A stretch of DNA of 61,359 nt from Myroides sp. WP-1 (GTDB lineage: Bacteria; Bacteroidota; Bacteroidia; Flavobacteriales; Flavobacteriaceae): contig NZ_JACHTC010000019.1 of assembly GCF_014145635.1 (NCBI RefSeq), positions 1 through 61,359 of the forward strand. The letters run 5' to 3'. The position numbers and the translations under genes are program-made. Every line of letters begins with the position of its first letter. Position 1 is the first letter of the stretch. Shown one piece after another: positions 43,582 through 51,919 of this stretch. The notes beneath the pieces were generated by a model. That model saw nothing but the letters and a program-made list of their open reading frames with translations. It was not told the origin of the DNA and did not search any database.

Positions 43582-44169
43582 TTATTTTTTATAAAAAAGA
43601 TTGTGGTCAATGTATTTCCAAACCTCTTTATCTAATAATGGTTGTACATTTTTACCTTCTTTGATTGCCTCTCGAATGAACGTAGCTGAAATTTCCATAA
43701 TGGGTGCATTTTCAACGAGAATAACGTTGGGATGTTGCATCAACGGACTAGGTTCTATTCTTTGTCGATCTACACGAGGATAGACGTGTATTTTGTATTG
43801 CTCCAACAACACGTCATAATTTTTCCACTTGTGCAGAGAATCCAGATTGTCTTCTCCCATAATTAGAGCGAATTCATATTTAGGGAAACGCTCTTGTAAA
43901 TACGCCATAGTATTTACGGTATAATTGGGTTGAGGCAAATTAAACTCAATATCTGAAGGTCGAAGGTAATCGTAATCGGCTGTTGCAAGATGAACAAGGT
44001 GAATCCGATGAAAATCATCGAGTAATCCCTTTTTTTTCTTCAGAGGATTGTGAGGAGTAACCACCATCCAAACCTCATCTAGATCACTATATTGCACCAA
44101 ATGATTAGCAATAACCACATGTCCAATATGTACAGGGTTAAAGGATCCGAAATACAAACCAACTTTCAT
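43582..44169 (-). CDS. nadD: Nicotinate-nucleotide adenylyltransferase
   Basis: Adenylates nicotinate mononucleotide in NAD synthesis. The 195-residue product has the nucleotidyltransferase motif GSFNPVHIGH (about 8-17) and the ISATFIREAI motif near the C-terminus (ISSTxxR type). Normal length. It is the last gene of a run with gmk (6-base gap) and yicC, an order common in flavobacteria. Confidence 0.94.
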   Translation of the reverse strand: MKVGLYFGSFNPVHIGHVVIANHLVQYSDLDEVWMVVTPHNPLKKKKGLLDDFHRIHLVHLATADYDYLRPSDIEFNLPQPNYTVNTMAYLQERFPKYEFALIMGEDNLDSLHKWKNYDVLLEQYKIHVYPRVDRQRIEPSPLMQHPNVILVENAPIMEISATFIREAIKEGKNVQPLLDKEVWKYIDHNLFYKK

Positions 44170-44175
44170 TTATTC

Positions 44176-44745
44176 TTATTTTACAAAATTACGCACCAAT
44201 TGACTCGCCTCTTCTTTAGCTGTTTCTAAGTCGTAATTCTTTATAATCGTATCAAATTGAGGCGCTGTGGCCAACTCAACCGAAGCTTTAGCAATACGCA
44301 TATTGATTTTATCTTCGCTCTCTGTTGAACGTTTCTTTAAGCGAATCTTTAATTCATCAATACTGGGTGGTTTCACAAAAACAGCTAGTGTTTCATCAGG
44401 AAACTTGCGTTTTATGCGCAATCCACCAGCCACATCAATATCAAAAATAACATTTTTACCTAAAGCCCAAATACGCTCTACTTCTGCTTTTAACGTCCCG
44501 TAAAAATTATCGCGATACACTTCTTCCCATTCTAAAAAATCATCCTGCTTAATGTGTTTTTTAAAATCGTCTAGTGAGATAAAATAATAATCTTTACCAT
44601 GCTCTTCACCTTCTCTAGGCTCACGCGAAGTACACGAGATAGAAAAATCTAAATTTAAATCTGTCTGTTCTAATAAATGTCGTACAATAGTCGTCTTTCC
44701 CGATCCTGAAGGAGCAGAAAACACGATTAATTTTCCTTTATTCAT
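44176..44745 (-). CDS. gmk: Guanylate kinase
   Basis: Phosphorylates GMP to GDP. The 189-residue product has the P-loop APSGSGKTTIV (about 10-20), the GMP-binding SCTSREPREGE segment and the DIDVAGGLRIK motif. Length is the bacterial norm. Gaps of 15 bases to yicC and 6 to nadD indicate one operon. Confidence 0.96.
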   Translation of the reverse strand: MNKGKLIVFSAPSGSGKTTIVRHLLEQTDLNLDFSISCTSREPREGEEHGKDYYFISLDDFKKHIKQDDFLEWEEVYRDNFYGTLKAEVERIWALGKNVIFDIDVAGGLRIKRKFPDETLAVFVKPPSIDELKIRLKKRSTESEDKINMRIAKASVELATAPQFDTIIKNYDLETAKEEASQLVRNFVK

Positions 44746-44760
44746 ATTGTGCTTGTGTTG

Positions 44761-45621
44761 TTATAATACGTTTAATACTTGCTCCTTAATTTTTTCCAAT
44801 TCATCTTTCATGCGCACAACAATTTGTTGCATTTCCGCGTGATTGGATTTCGAACCCATCGTATTAATTTCTCTTCCCATCTCTTGCGCGATAAAACCTA
44901 ATTTTCTACCATTAGCTTCACTTCCACTTAGCGTTTCCAAGAAATAATCCAAGTGTTTGGCTAAACGCACTTTTTCTTCCGTAATATCTAATTTTTCAAG
45001 ATAGTAGATCACCTCTTGTTCAAAACGGTTTTCATCAATGGTCAGTTGCAACTCTGTCAAATTTGCACGTAAGCGTTCTTTAACACTTACAATGCGTTCT
45101 TTGTCTAAAAGAGTAACTTGTTCCATGTAGTCAAAAATATTGGCTATACGCGCTCTGAAGTCTTCTTCTAACGATTTTCCTTCACTCAAGCGAAATGCCT
45201 TCATATGCTGAATTGCTTCGTGAACTACAACTTCAATTTGCTTCCACTCTGTCTCGTCAAAATCATTTCGCTCTACTTTCAATGCATCTGGCATACGAAC
45301 CGCCATTTTCATCAATTCTGTTTCATCTGCATGAGGAATAATTGACTTCATTTGATCAATGTAAGCTAAAACTATAGGAGCATTTATCTTGCTTGATGTC
45401 TCTTCTGCAGTAATCTCACAAAAAAGAGAAAAATCTACTTTTCCACGTTCTAGTTCTTGAGCAATCTGATTGCGCAAAGCCAACTCTTTTTCTCTATAAC
45501 TTAAGGGCAAACGCACGTTTAAATCAAGACTTTTACTGTTTAGTGACTTTACTTCGATCGTAATTTTTTTGGTTGGCAATTGCACGCATGCTTTACCAAA
45601 TCCCGTCATTGAATGTATCAT
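44761..45621 (-). CDS. yicC: YicC/YloC family endoribonuclease
   Basis: The family has been shown to act as an endoribonuclease in E. coli. The 286-residue product matches the family length and ends: MIHSMTGFGKA at the N-terminus and INTMGSKSNHAEMQQIVVRMKDE near the C-terminus, with the coiled helical middle. It is first in the run with gmk and nadD. Two -7-like boxes lie upstream. Confidence 0.93.
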   Translation of the reverse strand: MIHSMTGFGKACVQLPTKKITIEVKSLNSKSLDLNVRLPLSYREKELALRNQIAQELERGKVDFSLFCEITAEETSSKINAPIVLAYIDQMKSIIPHADETELMKMAVRMPDALKVERNDFDETEWKQIEVVVHEAIQHMKAFRLSEGKSLEEDFRARIANIFDYMEQVTLLDKERIVSVKERLRANLTELQLTIDENRFEQEVIYYLEKLDITEEKVRLAKHLDYFLETLSGSEANGRKLGFIAQEMGREINTMGSKSNHAEMQQIVVRMKDELEKIKEQVLNVL

Positions 45622-45641
45622 ATACTATTAGATAATGACTG

Positions 45642-45666
45642 CAAAGGTAACAAAAACTCAAATATA
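45642..45666 (-). promoter_or_regulatory. Two -7 boxes upstream of yicC
   Basis: Minus-strand TACCTTTG (45642-45649) and TATATTTG (45659-45666) each match TAnnTTTG, 21 and 38 bases from the ATG. No TTTG sits at -33 for either. Confidence 0.5.
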
Positions 45667-45734
45667 TAGTACCGAAGTAGTTGGGAAGTTGTTTTTTTGT
45701 AGTGACAGGAAAGAAAATGAGTATAAATACAAAC

Positions 45735-45762
45735 AAAAAAAAGGAAGCCGAAGCTTCCTTTT
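45735..45762 (-). terminator. Strong minus-strand terminator with no assigned gene
   Basis: Minus-strand stem AAAAGGAAGC/GCTTCCTTTT closed by a C(UUCG)G tetraloop, followed by T8. It lies upstream of yicC and 386 bases downstream of the next minus-strand gene end, which has its own terminator. It therefore probably ends a separate transcript. Confidence 0.75.
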
Positions 45763-46118
45763 CAAACCAACGTTGTACTTAACTGTAACTTTTAAAACAA
45801 ACCAATCTTTTTTAACTACGTTAAGACTTAACCAACTTCACTCTATTATGAAATAAAAATGTTCTTTTTCAATAACAATTTTTCGTTTTTAATAGAAAAC
45901 TATACTGGCTCTTCTTTCTGATTGAACCCCTTAATAAACAATTAAAAATCCAAACCAGTATAGTATAATTTTCTCTTTCTTATTAAAATCTGAAAAATTT
46001 CATAGCAATTATTCCCTTTTTCGATATTAAGACAAGCAGGAATATATTTGGTCACATTTTAAAAAAAAAAAATTTAAAACAAAAAGCTAACTCACTCGAA
46101 ATCAACTTTATTTAAAAC
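45763..46118 (-). ncRNA. Candidate small RNA locus (unassigned transcript)
   Basis: A 356-base very AT-rich gap enclosed by two minus-strand terminators, with no open frame of note. It holds 10-base arms ACTATACTGG (45899-45908) and CCAGTATAGT (45955-45964) around a 46-base loop, and a small stem GTTAAG/CTTAAC near 45820. Together with the UUCG terminator at 45735 this looks like a non-coding RNA of up to about 300 bases on the minus strand. I could not match it to a known family (6S RNA was considered), and no clear promoter is seen, so the call is tentative. Confidence 0.35.
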
Positions 46119-46148
46119 AAAAAAAGTCGAAGTAAAACTTCGACTTTT
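46119..46148 (-). terminator. Terminator of the trhO-to-arsC-like run
   Basis: Stem AAAAGTCGAAGT/ACTTCGACTTTT with an AAA loop, T7 on the minus strand, immediately past the ArsC-like stop. Confidence 0.88.
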
Positions 46149-46150
46149 AA

Positions 46151-46507
46151 TTATTGTTCAGCCTTTGCAAAAGCTTCTTCGAGTACTTTTTTGCTATTCC
46201 CAACAAAATAAGTGCCATCAATATACAAAACTGGTCTATTTAAGAAGGTGTAATGTTCTAAGATTAAATCTTTAAACGCTTCTTCTTCTAGATTTTGGTC
46301 TTTTAACCCTCTTGTTTTATACAGCTGCGCTCTTTTATTAAAAAGCTTTTCATAACTTCCCACAGCAGCGTACATGTCTTGTAATTGTTCTGCTGTTACG
46401 GGTTCTTTCTTAATATCTTGTAGTTCGAACTGATCTGCATTTGGCATTTCTTTTAAAATGCGTTTACACGTATCACAAGAACTCAAATAATACATTTTTC
46501 TTTTCAT
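46151..46507 (-). CDS. ArsC/Spx-like thioredoxin-fold protein
   Basis: The 118-residue product has the ArsC-family thioredoxin-like fold with CDTCKRIL (Cys at about 10 and 13) and the expected FLNRPVLYIDG segment near the C-terminus, where the Arg is placed as in arsenate reductases. The CxxC pair favours a Spx/YffB-like thiol-redox protein over a true ArsC, which has CxxS-type sites. It lies 1 base after the ferredoxin gene in a run with U32 and TrhO genes, so a redox link to that pathway is possible but unproven. Confidence 0.8.
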   Translation of the reverse strand: MKRKMYYLSSCDTCKRILKEMPNADQFELQDIKKEPVTAEQLQDMYAAVGSYEKLFNKRAQLYKTRGLKDQNLEEEAFKDLILEHYTFLNRPVLYIDGTYFVGNSKKVLEEAFAKAEQ

Positions 46508-46508
46508 C

Positions 46509-46739
46509 TTATACTTCTTTTACGGTAATAATATGTACAGGACATACCTTTTCTGCCTGTTCACAGGCCTCTAATATCGTATAATCTGGTGACTTTAAGG
46601 TGTGAAATCCCTTATTATTTATTGCCTTTAACAATACTGTTTTACCGTCCTTTTTTGACATTTGAAACTGTTGAGGAGCAACTTCAACACAGTAATTGCA
46701 TCCGATACACTTATCGCGTTGTAAAGTAACTACAATCAT
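46509..46739 (-). CDS. Ferredoxin, single 4Fe-4S cluster
   Basis: The 76-residue product has CIGCNYC (three Cys) and the fourth Cys in KVCPV near the C-terminus, the pattern of a one-cluster ferredoxin. It overlaps the U32 gene by 4 bases (ATGA), so the two are translationally coupled. TrhP-type U32 enzymes carry an iron-sulfur cluster, so a direct electron-supply role to its neighbour is a reasonable inference. Confidence 0.85.
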   Translation of the reverse strand: MIVVTLQRDKCIGCNYCVEVAPQQFQMSKKDGKTVLLKAINNKGFHTLKSPDYTILEACEQAEKVCPVHIITVKEV

Positions 46740-47980
46740 TCGGTTGTTACGATTTTATACATTTTGTCAGATAAGCGAATACGGAATGGTAATTTTAAGG
46801 TACAATCATCTCCTTTGGTTGCTTTTTCTGCCACTTGTTCATTGACGAATAATTCTTCAATGGTCAGTTCTTGTGCACCAGTACTAGGGCCAGTAATTAA
46901 AATACGATCACCAATTTTAATGTCATAGGCTTCGATTTTAAACTCCCCAATAGAAGCTTTTTGAAAATAGTGTGCAGCCTTTCCAACGTATACTTTTTTC
47001 TGTGTAGCAGCACTCCCTGGGTTATCGCTCCATTCTCCGAGTTTTTGCCCTAAGTAGTATCCACTCCAAAATCCGCGATTGTAAACTGTCTCTAAAGCCT
47101 TCATCCACATCGCTACTTTTTCTTTGTTATAGGTTCCCTCTGCAATTGCATCAATTGCCTCTCTATACGTGCGGATCACAGTCGCCACATATTCTGGAGC
47201 TCTTCCTCTCCCTTCTATCTTCAGTACCTTAGCTCCCGCCTCAATCACTTGATCGAGAAAATCAATTGTACACAGATCTTTAGGAGACATCATATATTCG
47301 TTGTCGATCTCAATTTCAAAACCACTTTCTTGATCGATAACGGTATATTTTTTTCGGCAATTTTGCTTACAAGCCCCGCGATTCGCAGAAGAATTATGTG
47401 CGTGTAAACTCAAATAACACTTTCCTGAAACCGCCATACACAAAGCGCCATGACCGAATATTTCAATTTCAACAAGGTTGCCAGAAGGTCCTTTGACCTG
47501 TTCACGTTCAATCGCTTCGGTAATTTTTTTGACTTGACGCAAACTCAATTCACGTGATAAAACAATCGTATCAGCAAATAAGCTATAAAACTTAACAGTT
47601 TCAATATTAGTTACGTTCAACTGTGTAGAGATATGTACTTCTAAACCGATCGCACGCGCAGAGGCAATTACCGCTTGATCTGATGCAATAACAGCAGTCA
47701 ATTCAGCTTCTTTTGCTTTTGTAAGCAACGTTTTAACCACTGATAAATCGTGATCATAAATGATCGTGTTCAGCGTCAAATAGGTTCGTACATTTTTTTC
47801 TTTACAACGTCTGGCTATTTCGGGTAAATCATCAACTGAGAAATTAACCGTTGAACGCGCTCTCATATTCAATTGATCCACTCCAAAATACACTGAATCT
47901 GCTCCGTTGTCAATTGCAGCTTGCAACGACTCGAAGTTTCCAGCGGGAGCCATCAATTCAACTCTTCCTGAAACTGTCAT
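46736..47980 (-). CDS. Peptidase U32 family protein (TrhP-like tRNA hydroxylation)
   Basis: U32 proteins of this type (TrhP/YegQ, RlhA) act in prephenate-dependent hydroxylation of RNA, not as peptidases. The 414-residue product has the TIM-barrel-like core with four cysteines in GALCMAVSGKC and GACKQNC that fit an iron-sulfur cluster. The C-terminal domain covers residues 332-414 (VGKAAHYFQKASIGEF to DKMYKIV). That domain is also present at the C-terminus of the upstream TrhO. Which RNA position is modified is unknown; ho5U34 of tRNA is the leading guess because TrhO, the other route to the same mark, precedes it by 11 bases. Confidence 0.82.
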   Translation of the reverse strand: MTVSGRVELMAPAGNFESLQAAIDNGADSVYFGVDQLNMRARSTVNFSVDDLPEIARRCKEKNVRTYLTLNTIIYDHDLSVVKTLLTKAKEAELTAVIASDQAVIASARAIGLEVHISTQLNVTNIETVKFYSLFADTIVLSRELSLRQVKKITEAIEREQVKGPSGNLVEIEIFGHGALCMAVSGKCYLSLHAHNSSANRGACKQNCRKKYTVIDQESGFEIEIDNEYMMSPKDLCTIDFLDQVIEAGAKVLKIEGRGRAPEYVATVIRTYREAIDAIAEGTYNKEKVAMWMKALETVYNRGFWSGYYLGQKLGEWSDNPGSAATQKKVYVGKAAHYFQKASIGEFKIEAYDIKIGDRILITGPSTGAQELTIEELFVNEQVAEKATKGDDCTLKLPFRIRLSDKMYKIVTTE

Positions 47981-47991
47981 AGCTTATATAT

Positions 47992-49350
47992 TTAATCTAA
48001 AATTTTAAAGATTTGGTCGTTTTTGCGCACGCGGAACGCCAATTCCATCGTCATACGATCACCTGCTTGTGCTACTGTTACCTCTTGTCCATTCACCAAC
48101 ATTTTCTCCAAAGTCAAACGTTCTTCCCCTGTTGTTGGTCCAACAATAACAATCTTATCCCCAAGATTAATCTCTTTGTCCAATAAGAATTGCCCAACAC
48201 CTGCTTTCGTAAAATAATGTTGTACACTACCTACTAGCTGTTTGCGTTCTGCTTGCTTTTTTCGGATTTGTGTAACTGCACTTACCTTTACAGGTTGAAT
48301 TTCCGCTGATCTTTCAACATCTTTCTTAAACTTCAACGATTCTGAACGTCCTTTTTTGAAAACCAAGTTTCCTTTTTGAACACCTTTTCTCAATCGTTTT
48401 TGCTCTTCTACAGGAAGTTGAACTACTTCTAAACACTCATTCGAACAACAACCATGCATGTGTTCAGCGCATTCATCACATTGAATAAACAACAAGTGGC
48501 AAGCTTCATTAGCACAGTTTACGTGAACATCACAAGGTTTTCCACATTGGTGGCAATTGGCAATTACGTCATCTGTAATTCGCTCCCCTAAACGGTGATC
48601 AAATACAAAGTTCTTACCAATGAATTTACTCTCTAAACCTTCTTCTTTTACTTGACGAGTGTATTCAATAATTCCTCCTTCTAATTGATACACATTTTTG
48701 AATCCGTGGTGTTTGAAATAGGCAGAAGCTTTTTCACAGCGAATTCCACCGGTACAGTACATCAATAAGTTTTTCTCTTCTTTGATGTCTTCCAATTGTT
48801 CTTTGATGATTGGCAAAGACTCGCGAAATGTATCTACATCGGGTGTAATTGCACCAACGAAATGGCCGACTTCACTTTCATAGTGATTTCGGAAATCAAC
48901 CACAATCGTATTCGGATCTTCTAGTAATTGGTTAAATTCATTGGCTTTTAAGTGAATCCCTTTATTCGTTACATCAAATGTATCGTCGTTTAAACCGTCG
49001 GCTACAATTTTGTTTCTAACTTTTACCGTTAGTTTTAAAAAGGACAAATCATCTTGTTCAACCGCAACATTTAAACGGATGCCTTTCATAAAATCATACG
49101 CTTCTAGTGTTGCTCTAAAAGCTTCAAATTTTGATGCAGGAACAGACATTTGAGCGTTGATTCCTTCATGGGCTACATAAGTACGTCCAAGGGCGTCTAA
49201 TGCATTCCATGCTAAGAATAGATCATCTCTAAATTGTTGTGGGTTTTCGATTTTGGCGTACGCATAGAAAGACAAAGTCAAGCGATTTTCTCCAGCTTGC
49301 TCTATAAGTTCTGCTCTTTCTTCTGCGCTTAATGTGTTATACAGTTGCAT
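47992..49350 (-). CDS. trhO: tRNA uridine(34) hydroxylase TrhO with added U32-type C-terminal domain
   Basis: TrhO (YceA) forms 5-hydroxyuridine at tRNA position 34 using oxygen. The 452-residue product has the N-terminal ferredoxin-like part (about 1-110), a rhodanese domain with the catalytic loop YCTGGIRCEKA, and a Cys-rich domain (CHQCGKPC to SNEC, about 265-310). E. coli TrhO is about 350 residues; here an extra segment follows, and residues 373-452 align with the C-terminal domain of the neighbouring U32 protein (about 35 of 80 positions identical by my hand alignment). The start ATG has no competitor. It is the first gene of a run through U32, ferredoxin and the ArsC-like gene. Confidence 0.9.
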   Translation of the reverse strand: MQLYNTLSAEERAELIEQAGENRLTLSFYAYAKIENPQQFRDDLFLAWNALDALGRTYVAHEGINAQMSVPASKFEAFRATLEAYDFMKGIRLNVAVEQDDLSFLKLTVKVRNKIVADGLNDDTFDVTNKGIHLKANEFNQLLEDPNTIVVDFRNHYESEVGHFVGAITPDVDTFRESLPIIKEQLEDIKEEKNLLMYCTGGIRCEKASAYFKHHGFKNVYQLEGGIIEYTRQVKEEGLESKFIGKNFVFDHRLGERITDDVIANCHQCGKPCDVHVNCANEACHLLFIQCDECAEHMHGCCSNECLEVVQLPVEEQKRLRKGVQKGNLVFKKGRSESLKFKKDVERSAEIQPVKVSAVTQIRKKQAERKQLVGSVQHYFTKAGVGQFLLDKEINLGDKIVIVGPTTGEERLTLEKMLVNGQEVTVAQAGDRMTMELAFRVRKNDQIFKILD

Positions 49351-49463
49351 GCTATATAAATTTAAGTGTAGAATAATAAAAAAAACGTGTTGAAATTCTA
49401 AATTGGAAGAATTTCAGGGTGCAAAGATACGCTATTGATTTTAAAATCAAAACACTAAAATGC

Positions 49464-49499
49464 AAAAGACTGATGTATATCACTAAACATCAGTCTTTT
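49464..49499. terminator. Terminator of kup
   Basis: Stem AAAAGACTGATGT/ACATCAGTCTTTT with a 10-base loop, downstream of kup on the minus strand. Confidence 0.7.
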
Positions 49500-49515
49500 A
49501 TAAAATTATACCTTT

Positions 49516-51492
49516 TTATTCTAAACGCTTAAGCGGAAGGTCTTCAATGGGGTTAATAATAAGAGGAAATCGTTCTACTTTCACGGCACTGCTGTCAAGT
49601 CCAAACGCTTTTTCTTCTGATAGAGAGATCTTCTTTAAGAAGTCATAAAGATCGAGAATAATCTTTTCTTTCATTGGCAAATCATTGTCATAGGACAGTT
49701 CCTTTTCGATAAGCACATACTCAAAATCGCCGATTGCATCAATTTTGTGAAGTGATTCATAACGCGTGGTGATATCGATTTCGCCTTGTAGCATTAATTC
49801 TGTTACCACTTGTTTCATCAAGACATTAATACGTTGTTCATTTCGGAAACCGAGGTAAAAATCAATGCGCAAGATATTCTGGTTCTTGCCGTATTTTACG
49901 ACTTTATACTCTAATTTATAAGGTTCATCCACGACGTTTACATGAACAAACCAGTAGTTATCGGCTCTTTTTGGTCGGCGATTAATAATAGAGAACATCG
50001 CTTTATACTCTATTTTCGACGGGTTATATGCATTAGTCAAATACACCAAATTCGTCACATACTTAGGCATGGTCTGATCTTGGCTCAAATCAGTTAGAAT
50101 ATCTTGATAATCAACGATATTAACGAGATCCGTATAATTGCGTCGTATTTTTTTACCGAGGTAATTTACCGTCATAACAGCAGCTAAAATTCCAGCAATA
50201 ATTACTGTTACGTATCCCCCATGAGAAAATTTTTGCACATTGGAGATAAAGAACGAAATTTCAATAGAGAGATAAACGATTTCTACTAGGATAATAATGA
50301 CCATCGGCACGCGTTTTAGCACCATAAAATAGCCTAGCAAGATGGTGGTCATAATCATACATAAAGTAATTGCCAAACCATAGGCGGCCTCCATATTTCC
50401 AGATTCTTTAAAGTGTAATACAACGAAAACACAACCAATAAACAACAAGAAATTGATGGAAGGAATATAAAGTTGTCCGCGGATATTAGTTGGAAACTTC
50501 ACGCGTATTTTGGGCCATAAGTTTAATCGAATGGCTTCGTTAATCAAAGTAAAAGATCCGCTGATCAGAGCTTGAGACGCAATAACAGCCGCTAGTGTAG
50601 CAATTCCTATTCCGAAAGGCAAAAACCACTCAGGCATCACTAAATAGAAAGGATTGGCTGGTTGGTCTGAATTCGGAGACAAGTCCATAAGTGTTTTCCC
50701 TGCATTTTCAATAAGCAATGCACCTTGCCCAAAGTAGCTCAATACCAACATTGATTTGACGAACGCCCAACTGATACGAATATTTTTAATACCACAGTGA
50801 CCTAAATCACTGTAGAGAGCTTCCGCTCCCGTTGTACAAAGAAATACAAACCCGAGCACTAAATAACCTTCGGAGTGAATCGTCAACAAGTGAAAAGCAT
50901 AATAAGGATTTAAAGCTTTGAGTACATGAATATTGCCAATAAGATGACTAAACCCTAACACCCCTAACATCAAGAACCACAACATCATCATCGGTCCAAA
51001 AAACTTACCTATGGTTCGAGTACCAAACTGTTGGATGAAAAAAATGCCGACCAAAATTCCAATAACAATGGGAATTGTCGCCAATTCAGGTTCGTAAATT
51101 TTCAACCCTTCAACAGCCGATGAAATAGAAATAGGCGGTGTGATAATACCATCGGCTAATAGTGCACTACCACCAATAATAGCAGGAACGATTAACCAGG
51201 GTTTTTTAAGTTTTTTCACCAATGTAAAAAGCGAAAAAATCCCACCTTCTCCATTATTATCAGCTTTTAAAGTCAAAAAGACATATTTGACCGTCGTTTG
51301 TAGCGTTAAGGTCCAAAACACACAAGAAATTGCCCCTAAGACAACATCCTCTTGAATAATTGCTTTTCCCATAATTGCTTTCATCACATAAAGGGGAGAT
51401 GTTCCAATATCACCATAGATAATTCCAAGCGTGACTAATAACGTGCCTAAGGTTACGCGGTCTAAATGCGTTGTTTTTGATTGTGACATCAC
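49516..51492 (-). CDS. kup: Potassium uptake protein Kup
   Basis: Inner-membrane K+/H+ symporter of the KUP/HAK/KT family. The 658-residue product has the family N-terminal motif GDIGTSPLYV (about 26-35), twelve membrane segments to about residue 460, and a cytoplasmic C-terminal region. Length is normal. The second Met (codon 2) is an alternative start. It is monocistronic with a -7 box 54 bases upstream. Confidence 0.93.
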   Translation of the reverse strand: MMSQSKTTHLDRVTLGTLLVTLGIIYGDIGTSPLYVMKAIMGKAIIQEDVVLGAISCVFWTLTLQTTVKYVFLTLKADNNGEGGIFSLFTLVKKLKKPWLIVPAIIGGSALLADGIITPPISISSAVEGLKIYEPELATIPIVIGILVGIFFIQQFGTRTIGKFFGPMMMLWFLMLGVLGFSHLIGNIHVLKALNPYYAFHLLTIHSEGYLVLGFVFLCTTGAEALYSDLGHCGIKNIRISWAFVKSMLVLSYFGQGALLIENAGKTLMDLSPNSDQPANPFYLVMPEWFLPFGIGIATLAAVIASQALISGSFTLINEAIRLNLWPKIRVKFPTNIRGQLYIPSINFLLFIGCVFVVLHFKESGNMEAAYGLAITLCMIMTTILLGYFMVLKRVPMVIIILVEIVYLSIEISFFISNVQKFSHGGYVTVIIAGILAAVMTVNYLGKKIRRNYTDLVNIVDYQDILTDLSQDQTMPKYVTNLVYLTNAYNPSKIEYKAMFSIINRRPKRADNYWFVHVNVVDEPYKLEYKVVKYGKNQNILRIDFYLGFRNEQRINVLMKQVVTELMLQGEIDITTRYESLHKIDAIGDFEYVLIEKELSYDNDLPMKEKIILDLYDFLKKISLSEEKAFGLDSSAVKVERFPLIINPIEDLPLKRLE

Positions 51493-51545
51493 AAAATAAG
51501 ATTTAGTACTAATTAAATTCCGTGAACTTGACTAATTAATTTCTA

Positions 51546-51553
51546 CAAAGGTA
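51546..51553 (-). promoter_or_regulatory. -7 box of kup
   Basis: Minus-strand TACCTTTG matches TAnnTTTG. A TTTG is present upstream (51569-51572) but with 15-base rather than 19-base spacing. Confidence 0.5.
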
Positions 51554-51827
51554 TAAACTAAGCACGTACAAAAATAGATTTGAATACGAAATTTACAATT
51601 AAAGCCCTAGTTGACAAAGAAATCCTAAAATATACTTTCATATTTTTACTATTATCCTATCTCCACCATCAAATCAGCATTAAAATAACAGCGTAAAAAC
51701 CGAAAAATGCAGTAAAAAAGAACAACACAAAGGCCGTTAACGCTCTAAAAACGCATTGTTGTTGTAAAAGCTTGAGGATTAGAGGGAGAAAAACAAGAAA
51801 AAACGAGCAACAAAATTTCGGTTTATT

Positions 51828-51842
51828 GCTACAATTTGTAGC
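51828..51842. promoter_or_regulatory. Inverted repeat upstream of recA (possible operator)
   Basis: Perfect dyad GCTACAA-T-TTGTAGC, 78 bases upstream of the recA ATG and 14 bases upstream of the presumed -33. It could bind a dimeric repressor or activator of the DNA-damage response. I cannot tell whether a LexA homolog recognises it; no second copy was noticed in the window. Confidence 0.45.
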
Positions 51843-51919
51843 ATAATTAAGTATGTTGGAAAATCTCTGCTTTTTTTATCTTATTTTTACACTGTTAAGA
51901 AACAATAATTTCAAAAAAG

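Larger units (their letters stand above)
51493..51919. other. Divergent intergenic region between kup and recA
   Basis: A 427-base spacer. It holds the kup box, a 15-base inverted repeat at 51828-51842 (separate entry) and a weak recA promoter: TTG at 51856-51858 and TATCTTAT at 51877-51884, 18 bases apart. I see no open frame or RNA gene in the remaining AT-rich sequence. Confidence 0.5.

Noticed and set aside
45635..45856. 73-codon frame upstream of yicC
   Set aside because: It reads through a strong terminator hairpin and both yicC -7 boxes and has unusual composition.
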